This document shows, piece by piece, positions 42,582 through 48,492 of a DNA stretch of 48,492 nt. The stretch is from Muribaculaceae bacterium (GTDB lineage Bacteria; Bacteroidota; Bacteroidia; Bacteroidales; Muribaculaceae). Each line of letters opens with the position of its first letter. Within the stretch, counting starts at the first letter, position 1. Location of the stretch: the NCBI GenBank assembly GCA_022509065.1, contig JAFLTY010000016.1, positions 1 to 48,492 of the forward strand, written 5' to 3'. A model generated the notes under the pieces. That model did not search any database and was not told the origin of the DNA. It saw only the letters and a list, made by a program, of their open reading frames with translations. Both the position numbers and the translations under genes were made by a program.

Positions 42582-43847
42582 ATGAATTCCATACGTTTAA
42601 AAAAATGGTATCCATGGATGGTCGTAGCACTCCTTTGGGTGGTAGCTCTGCTGAACTATATGGATCGGCAGATGCTATCCACCATGAGGGATGCGATGGC
42701 TATCGACATCACAGACCTTGAAAGCAAGGTGTTGTTTGGAAAGGTTATGGCCGCATTCATGTGGATTTATGGGTTTATGAGCCCCGTCTCAGGTATTGTG
42801 GCCGACCGTGTCAACAGAAAATGGTTAATAGTCCTTTCATTGGGTGTATGGTCTACAGTAACCCTTTTGATGGGCTACGCAACCTCGTATGACCAGGTCT
42901 ATTGGTTAAGAGCTCTGATGGGTGTTTCAGAGGCGTTATATATTCCGGCCGCTCTGTCTCTTATTGCCGATTACTTTACCGGCAAACAATTAAGTTTGGC
43001 AATCGGTATTCATATGACCGGTCTATATATGGGTCAGGCAATAGGTGGTTTTGGCGCTTTCGTAGCCGAATCAATCTCTTGGCAATCGACATTCCATTGG
43101 TTCGGAATAGTAGGTATCGTATATGCTTTTGTACTTGTGGCTTTCCTTTATGAATCACGCCGCGAGACTGCCGCTCAGAAAGAAGAAGAGAAGAAACAAA
43201 CCTTGGGAGAAACATTGCGGAGTAATTTTGCCGCAATCCGGTCATCTTTAGGCATCTTACTAACAAATATCGCCTTTTGGACTATTATTTTCTTCTTCGC
43301 TTCATGTTCGGTTCCCGGTTGGGCTACGAAAAACTGGCTTCCGACGCTATTCTCCGACAGCTTAGATGTCCCAATGTCAGTTGCAGGCCCTATTGCAACG
43401 ATAACTATCGCGTTTGCTTCGTTCATTGGAGTTATGATAGGTGGTCCTATGGCTGATAAATGGTCCAAGAAAAATCTTAAAGGACGTATATACACCAGCG
43501 CTATCGGTTTAACTCTCATGATACCGTCATTGGTGCTTATGGGCTTCGGAACAACATTTGTTGCGGCTGTAGGCGCCGGCATATTGTTCGGATTAGGATA
43601 TGGATTGTTCGATGCAAACAATATGCCCATACTTTGTCAATTTGTAAGCGACCGCTCGCGTGCAACTGCATACGGAATGATGAATATGTCCGGATTATTC
43701 ATTGGTGCTTTGGCCACTAACGTTTTAGGCTCTCTTGCTGAAAAAGACATGATGGGTCTCGGATTCGCATGTATGGCAGGAGCATTATGCCTGGCACTTA
43801 TACTTCAATTGGCGGTTCTCAAACCCAAAACACTCAATAAGGTCTAA
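42582..43847 (+). CDS. MFS transporter, probable sialic-acid importer
   Basis: The 421-residue protein has 12 predicted membrane segments and an ALLNYMDRQMLSTM N-terminal motif typical of the anion:cation-symporter (ACS) branch of MFS, which includes NanT-like and hexuronate carriers. A cytoplasmic loop at about residues 195-215 (ETAAQKEEEKKQTLGETLRSN) separates the two bundles. In B. fragilis an MFS permease (NanT) imports free sialic acid. Here the gene follows the lipoprotein by 16 bp and precedes a terminator-like hairpin. Substrate is inferred from the nanQ-nanA-epimerase cluster. Confidence 0.87.
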   Translation: MNSIRLKKWYPWMVVALLWVVALLNYMDRQMLSTMRDAMAIDITDLESKVLFGKVMAAFMWIYGFMSPVSGIVADRVNRKWLIVLSLGVWSTVTLLMGYATSYDQVYWLRALMGVSEALYIPAALSLIADYFTGKQLSLAIGIHMTGLYMGQAIGGFGAFVAESISWQSTFHWFGIVGIVYAFVLVAFLYESRRETAAQKEEEKKQTLGETLRSNFAAIRSSLGILLTNIAFWTIIFFFASCSVPGWATKNWLPTLFSDSLDVPMSVAGPIATITIAFASFIGVMIGGPMADKWSKKNLKGRIYTSAIGLTLMIPSLVLMGFGTTFVAAVGAGILFGLGYGLFDANNMPILCQFVSDRSRATAYGMMNMSGLFIGALATNVLGSLAEKDMMGLGFACMAGALCLALILQLAVLKPKTLNKV

Positions 43848-43859
43848 TCTTTTGATTGG

Positions 43860-43925
43860 AGGTTGTCGGTTGTGTTCTGAAATGATATTTCAATCAAACA
43901 CACCGACAACCTTACTCTTTTATTT
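43860..43925 (+). terminator. terminator-like hairpin after the MFS gene
   Basis: AGGTTGTCGGT (43860-43870) and ACCGACAACCT (43902-43912) form a perfect 11-bp stem, extended inward by an imperfect TGTGTT...AAACACA pairing, with TACTCTTTTATTT following. It lies between the MFS and permease genes. It may be a partial stop, since the permease-propeller-flavoprotein genes begin only 35 bp later with no clear promoter. Confidence 0.75.
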
Positions 43926-43947
43926 CCCAATTGACTGCTAATAAAAA

Positions 43948-45522
43948 ATGGCACTTATTATCTCTTTATTACCTTTAGCCCTTCTTTTCATTTTAATGCT
44001 TGGCTTTAAGATGACCGGATATAAAAGTGCTTTCTTTACTCTGATAATTACAATTGCTCTTGTGTTTATAGGAGTGCCGTATATCGATATTTTACCTGAG
44101 CGTTTTGCAGAAACTTCTTTAAGTCAATTGGTGTTATGGAGTTCTATCGAGGGTGTCTTGAAAGCTCTTTTCCCGATTTTTCTTATAATCCTGATGGCAA
44201 TATTCAGCTATAATATAGTAGTTGAATCGGGACAAATTGAGATAATTAAGAAACAATTAACATCTCTTACCGACGATAAAGGGATTCTTGTGCTATTAAT
44301 GGTATGGGGATTCGGTGGTCTTTTGGAGGGTATGGCCGGTTTCGGGACAGCAGTAGCTATTCCAGCAGCTTTGCTAATAGGACTTGGGTTTAGGTCAGTA
44401 TTCTCTGCATTTGTTGCCTTGCTGGGAAATACTGTGGCAACAGGTTTTGCAGCTCTCGGAGTACCGATTATTACTCTTTGTAACGAAGCTGTAGTTGGGG
44501 GTGGGGCACCCACTTCAATGATTAATGAAATTTCTGCATTTACGATAATTCAATTATCTCCGTTATTTTATTTGATTCCTTTCCTCATTCTGACTTTTAC
44601 AGACAAGAAAGCATGGGTTAAAAACATATTCCTGACATTGTGGGTAGGGACAGTCTCTTTATTTGTTCAATTCATTAGCGTCATTTATATCGGAGTTGAA
44701 GCTCCTGCAATCTTAGGTTCGATAGCTGCTATTCTTGCGTTGATTGTCGCCGCTAAATTTATAAAGAAAGAAAAGTCTCAAATATTGGGACATTCTTTCG
44801 TCGAATGTCTAAGGTCATGGAGTGTATATATAGTTATTCTCATTCTTGTATTGCTTTCCGGACCTCTTTGTGCGCCGATAAATAATTTTCTAAAATCACA
44901 TCTTATTTCGACGGTTCCTCTTCCCGTACTTGAGAATGTTTTTAAGTTCGGATGGATTTCAAATGCTGCTTTTATCCTTCTTTTAGGTAGTATCATAGGA
45001 GGATTAATTCAAGGATTGTCCTTAAAGAAATTAATAAAAATACTCTGTAAAACTCTGCTTAATCTTAGAAAAACGGCATTGACGATATGCTCATTAATTG
45101 TTCTCGCTTCAATAATGAATTATACCGGAATGATTAATGCGATAGCCAATAGTCTTGCAGGGATAACGGGCTCGTTTTACCCCTTGCTGGCGCCGATGGT
45201 CGGTGCGGTGGGAACTTTTGTTACCGGAAGTGACACATCGTCTAACATCTTATTCGCTAAACTTCAGATAATGATGGCAGATAAATTAGGGATGACAGGT
45301 AATCTTGATTTGGTGGGAATCACCGGCAGTGAGTCAAATTGGTTGCTGTCCGCAAATACTACCGGAGCAACCGGCGGCAAAATGATTTCACCGCAAAGTA
45401 TTGCAGTTGCCACTGCTGCATGCTCGATCAACGGAGAGGATAGCAATATCTTAAAATCTGTATTACCTTTTGCTCTCATCTATGTGATAATAGGTGGTAT
45501 ATTAGTCTATTTTCTTTCATAA
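43948..45522 (+). CDS. LctP-family permease (lactate/glycolate type)
   Basis: The 524-residue inner-membrane protein has about 13 hydrophobic segments. GFGGLLEGMAGFGTAVAIPAALLI is the hallmark of the L-lactate permease family (LctP, GlcA). A second half-repeat has GAVGTFVTGSDTSSNILFAKLQ. E. coli GlcA, in the same family, carries glycolate. In a sialic-acid locus, deacylation of N-glycolyl sugars would release glycolate, so a glycolate role is attractive but unproven. Lactate from O-lactylated sialic acids is another possibility. DNA here is more AT-rich than in the susCD genes. It is followed 4 bp later by a third propeller gene. Confidence 0.87.
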   Translation: MALIISLLPLALLFILMLGFKMTGYKSAFFTLIITIALVFIGVPYIDILPERFAETSLSQLVLWSSIEGVLKALFPIFLIILMAIFSYNIVVESGQIEIIKKQLTSLTDDKGILVLLMVWGFGGLLEGMAGFGTAVAIPAALLIGLGFRSVFSAFVALLGNTVATGFAALGVPIITLCNEAVVGGGAPTSMINEISAFTIIQLSPLFYLIPFLILTFTDKKAWVKNIFLTLWVGTVSLFVQFISVIYIGVEAPAILGSIAAILALIVAAKFIKKEKSQILGHSFVECLRSWSVYIVILILVLLSGPLCAPINNFLKSHLISTVPLPVLENVFKFGWISNAAFILLLGSIIGGLIQGLSLKKLIKILCKTLLNLRKTALTICSLIVLASIMNYTGMINAIANSLAGITGSFYPLLAPMVGAVGTFVTGSDTSSNILFAKLQIMMADKLGMTGNLDLVGITGSESNWLLSANTTGATGGKMISPQSIAVATAACSINGEDSNILKSVLPFALIYVIIGGILVYFLS

Positions 45523-45526
45523 GCTT

Positions 45527-47062
45527 ATGAAAATTAAAACATCACATATCGGAATTCTACTCGTTGGATCTGTCTTCTTTACGTATCCTATGCTGTTTAG
45601 TCAAGGGAGGAATTTAATAATTCCCTCTAATATTGACTCGATATATAATGCGCGGATATGTTTTAATTATCCCATAGAGTATGATGCCAATCCAATAATA
45701 ATAGCCGATAAGCCTTGGGAATTTAACGCAAACGGAGATCCTTACGCAGCCCCATTTAGTGGTGGTGTCTGGTACGATGAAGAAGTGTCGCTTTTCAAAA
45801 TGTGGTATTCGGCAGGCGGACATAAAAAGCATGGGTTAATAACATGTTATGCAGAATCTAAAGATGGTATAGATTGGCATAAACCATCATTAGATGTTAT
45901 TGAGGGGACAAATATTGTTGATACTTTAGAGCATGATTGTGTGACGGTTCTTTTAGATAAATACGAATGTGATAGAAGCAAGAGATACAAGATGTTTTGC
46001 GTTCAATTCGACACTCCGAGCGCAGTTTCGATGGTGTTGAAATATTCTAAAGACGGAATACATTGGGGTGACCATGTCGCGCTTTCAGGTGATTTGTATG
46101 ACAGATGCTCTGCATATTACGACCCTTTTAGAGATACATATGTTCTCTCACTAAAAACGAAAGACGCAGACAATCGCAGAGCAAGAAATTATTTAGCGAA
46201 TAAGGATCCGGAATTGGCGGTAAGTTTAGCACACAGAGTATATGGGAATAATCATGATAAATTTATAAAGTTTTGGTTTTCTGCCCAAGATGATGATCCC
46301 AGACATCCTGACTTTCCGGAAATAGCCCCTGCTATTTATAATCATGATGCCATAGCATACGAAAATATTTTATTAGGCCAATTTGTAGTCTGGCAAGGGC
46401 CTGAGAATAAAGATTGTGTTAAGCTCAATGTGCAAAAAAGAAACGAAATACTTATCGGTTTTTCAAAGGACGGATTTCACTGGGAAAGACCGGATAAAAC
46501 GCCGTTTATTGGTGTAAGTAGTGATTCGTTGGCCTGGAATGCGGGAAACATACAGTCATCTATGGGTTCTCCATTAATAGTCGGTGATTCTCTATATTTT
46601 TATTATAGCGGAAGATATAATAGCAGACCGGTACATCCGTCTAACTTTGCAACGGGATTGGCAAAAATGCGTCGAGACGGATTTTCAAGAGCTCAAACAA
46701 AAGGGAAAGGATTTATTATAACCAAGCCTACAACTATTTGTGGCGACATTCTCTTTATAAATGCTGATGTCTCTAACCCCGACGCGTGTATAGAAATTGA
46801 GATATTAAATGACAATTACGAGAAAATAGGTTCTTTCCAGACTGTTTCTGACATTAATTCAACAAAATATATGTGTGTCCCGGAAAGCCAAGAAATGTTG
46901 AATAAAATAAAAGGGAAACAAGTATGTCTTAAATTCAATATGACTGATGCTGCTCTTTATTCGTATTGGTTTAGCAACTCTCCAAATGGCGAAAGCGGTG
47001 GTTATACTGCCGGTGGAGGGCCAGGCCTTTCATCATCCGGGAAAGATATTGCAATGCCTTAA
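45527..47062 (+). CDS. secreted beta-propeller glycosidase-like protein, paralogue 3 (lacks the QLFVDDFLI segment)
   Basis: The 511-residue protein has a signal peptide (to about residue 25). It shares APFSGGVWYDEE, KMWY, SKDGIDW, SKDGIHW, SKDGFHW and GYTAGGGPGL with paralogues 1 and 2, and the DLYDRCSAYYDPF region with them too. It lacks the N-terminal RQLFVDDFLI-containing segment and is shorter at the front, so it may have a changed or lost function. DNA is AT-rich. It lies 4 bp after the LctP-like gene and 9 bp before the flavoprotein. Confidence 0.82.
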   Translation: MKIKTSHIGILLVGSVFFTYPMLFSQGRNLIIPSNIDSIYNARICFNYPIEYDANPIIIADKPWEFNANGDPYAAPFSGGVWYDEEVSLFKMWYSAGGHKKHGLITCYAESKDGIDWHKPSLDVIEGTNIVDTLEHDCVTVLLDKYECDRSKRYKMFCVQFDTPSAVSMVLKYSKDGIHWGDHVALSGDLYDRCSAYYDPFRDTYVLSLKTKDADNRRARNYLANKDPELAVSLAHRVYGNNHDKFIKFWFSAQDDDPRHPDFPEIAPAIYNHDAIAYENILLGQFVVWQGPENKDCVKLNVQKRNEILIGFSKDGFHWERPDKTPFIGVSSDSLAWNAGNIQSSMGSPLIVGDSLYFYYSGRYNSRPVHPSNFATGLAKMRRDGFSRAQTKGKGFIITKPTTICGDILFINADVSNPDACIEIEILNDNYEKIGSFQTVSDINSTKYMCVPESQEMLNKIKGKQVCLKFNMTDAALYSYWFSNSPNGESGGYTAGGGPGLSSSGKDIAMP

Positions 47063-47071
47063 TATCGACTT

Positions 47072-48385
47072 ATGGATAGGTTCAAAGAAATATCACAATC
47101 ATATAATATTGCAGACGCGATTAAGGAAGCTCAAAGATGCCTTCACTGCAAAGTGCCGGGATGCAAAAAAGGTTGTCCAATCAATAATGACATACCCGAT
47201 TGGATTAATGAACTTGCTCATGGTAATTTTGGAAATGCTTTCGAGATTATACGCAACAGAAGTAACCTTCCGGCTGTGTGTAGTCGAGTCTGTGGTCATG
47301 AACGTCAATGTGAAGGAGGATGTGTACTCGCAAAGAAAGGTGAAGCCATACATATTGGTAGATTGGAACGGTTCCTTTCCGACTTTGATTCTGAAGCCGG
47401 TTGGAGACATGAAAAATTACCTGAAAAGAATAGAGGTCGAGTTGCCGTTATTGGCTCGGGGCCAGCAGGATTAACTATCGCGGGAGATCTTTCAAGAAAA
47501 GGGTTTCATGTTGAGATTTTTGAAATGGAACTGGAAGCCGGTGGAGTTCTTATGTTTGGTATTCCTGAATATCGACTTCCTAAGAATGTAGTCCGCAGTG
47601 AAATCCAAAACATCGAGAATATGGGTGTTAAATTTCACCTGTCTACTACAATAGGAAAAGATTACACAATCGACCAACTATTTGAACAAGGATTCGATGC
47701 GATATTTATAGGAACCGGAACGGGAAAACCTAATAGGCCGGAAATACCGGGTATTAATCATCCTGGAGTGCGTCAGGCGATAAGATTTCTTCGTCGTGTG
47801 GGACTTTATGAGAACGGTTACATCTCGAGAGACGAAGTAGTAGTAGGCAATGGAGATAAAGTTGCTGTCATTGGATGTGGGAACACAGCAATGGATGCTG
47901 CGCGCACAGCTATCAGAATGGGAGCAACAGATGTCAAAGTTATATATCATAACACTATTGAACAAATGACGGCATTAAAGACGGAATATGATGATGCTGT
48001 CAAAGAAGGCACTCAATTCCTTTGGAACTCCCGTGTTACAGAAATTATTGGCGGAGAAGGGACTCAATTAAAACAAATTACTGTTGAAACAAACGGTGTG
48101 CAAAACATAATACCTGTCGATAAACTCATACTGGCTATTGGGTCGCTTCCAGCTGCCCGTATAGTTTCAACAACGGAGGGTATCGAGGTAGATGAAAAAG
48201 GTTATGTCTTGACTCGTGAAATGCCTTATGGTATGACAACACGAAAAGGTGTTTTTGCAGGTGGCGATGTAGCAAACCATCCGGCGACAGTGGTTCATGC
48301 TATGCAAGATGCAAAGCGTGTGGCCGAAGGTATAACACAATATGTTGATGCTGTAAAACTTATGGCCTCTATATCCAAACATTAA
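47072..48385 (+). CDS. GltD-like NAD(P)H-dependent flavoprotein (orphan glutamate-synthase-beta family)
   Basis: The 437-residue protein has the N-terminal cysteine cluster of glutamate-synthase beta subunits (CLHCKVPGCKKGCPI and CSRVCGHERQCEGGC, likely [4Fe-4S] ligands). An FAD motif (GSGPAGLTIAG) and an NAD(P) motif (GCGNTAMDAART) follow. Proteins of this shape (GltD, NfnL, PreT-like) pass electrons from NADPH to a partner. No large subunit is in view. A partner may lie right of the window. Its position behind the propeller gene by 9 bp ties it to the locus but its job there is unknown. Confidence 0.85.
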   Translation: MDRFKEISQSYNIADAIKEAQRCLHCKVPGCKKGCPINNDIPDWINELAHGNFGNAFEIIRNRSNLPAVCSRVCGHERQCEGGCVLAKKGEAIHIGRLERFLSDFDSEAGWRHEKLPEKNRGRVAVIGSGPAGLTIAGDLSRKGFHVEIFEMELEAGGVLMFGIPEYRLPKNVVRSEIQNIENMGVKFHLSTTIGKDYTIDQLFEQGFDAIFIGTGTGKPNRPEIPGINHPGVRQAIRFLRRVGLYENGYISRDEVVVGNGDKVAVIGCGNTAMDAARTAIRMGATDVKVIYHNTIEQMTALKTEYDDAVKEGTQFLWNSRVTEIIGGEGTQLKQITVETNGVQNIIPVDKLILAIGSLPAARIVSTTEGIEVDEKGYVLTREMPYGMTTRKGVFAGGDVANHPATVVHAMQDAKRVAEGITQYVDAVKLMASISKH

Positions 48386-48442
48386 TTACATAATCATAAT
48401 AATAAAAACTATCTAAATAATTAACTAATAAATTTTTAAGTT

Positions 48443-48492
48443 ATGAAAAAAGTCGTTTTATTGCTCGTCCTCGCATTGGGTAGCTCGATGGC
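48443..48492 (+). CDS. start of a secreted protein gene (cut by the window end)
   Basis: An ATG at 48443 opens MKKVVLLLVLALGSSM, a good signal-peptide start, and the frame runs off the window. It lies 57 bp after the flavoprotein stop on the same strand. No family can be named. Confidence 0.5.
   Translation, partial: MKKVVLLLVLALGSSM

Noticed and set aside
37223-47062. Calling the three propeller proteins GH33 sialidases because of SxDGxxW motifs
   Set aside because: The motif is one residue shorter than the canonical Asp box (SxDxGxTW) and the FRIP-type arginine motif was not seen. They are described as propeller glycosidase-like instead.
1-48492. CRISPR arrays, insertion sequences, integrases, rRNA
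   Set aside because: No regularly spaced repeats, transposase motifs, terminal inverted repeats or ribosomal RNA sequence were recognised anywhere in the window.

Overview
The window looks like chromosomal DNA of a gut Bacteroidales bacterium, with Muribaculaceae- or Bacteroidaceae-like gene content. The evidence is SusC/SusD and DUF4493-type lipoproteins, a PorT-like barrel, a Rho factor with a very long disordered insertion, and many promoters of the Bacteroidetes form (a TTTG-like -33 box, about 19-21 bp, then TAnnTTTG). Genus cannot be fixed from sequence reading alone. No tRNA, rRNA, CRISPR array, transposase or integrase was seen.

Region 1 (about 1-24.4 kb) is mostly core genome of moderate GC. 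It holds a small holin-like gene at the left edge, an AI-2E-family membrane protein, and the leftward ribosomal operon rplM-rpsI-rpsB-tsf with a promoter, a possible leader and an intrinsic terminator. A ROK sugar kinase and a Pro-rich secreted protein follow. Next come rho with a leader of about 285 nt and a terminator, a gene-poor interval with a candidate 27-residue ORF and a strong hairpin, an SGNH esterase, and tilS. Then come three tandem DUF4493-type lipoproteins, ychF, a YitT-family protein, a PorT-like protein overlapping a LysM/periplasmic-binding fusion, and an NlpC/P60 lipoprotein.

Region 2 (about 24.4-28.1 kb) is distinctly AT-rich. It carries an unknown 140-residue protein and a compact rightward cassette: a WYL-domain regulator, an unknown protein, and a protein with uracil-DNA-glycosylase-like motifs. 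Regulatory-looking repeats precede it. It resembles an accessory, possibly defence-related, cassette, but its function is not established.

Region 3 (about 28.1-48.5 kb) is a sialic-acid-type utilization locus. A ROK/NagC-type regulator diverges from a long rightward run: nanQ-like anomerase (YhcH), sialate lyase (NanA-like), AGE-family 2-epimerase, SusC, SusD, two related beta-propeller glycosidase-like proteins, a PKD/PQQ-propeller lipoprotein and an MFS transporter. After a terminator-like hairpin come an LctP-family (lactate/glycolate-type) permease, a third propeller paralogue, and a GltD-like flavoprotein. The inferred flow is surface capture and cleavage of a glycan, import by SusCD, release of free sialic acid, import by the MFS carrier, anomerization, cleavage to ManNAc plus pyruvate, and epimerization to GlcNAc. 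The notable point is that no recognisable GH33 sialidase is present: its expected place is taken by three paralogous propeller proteins of unassigned specificity.
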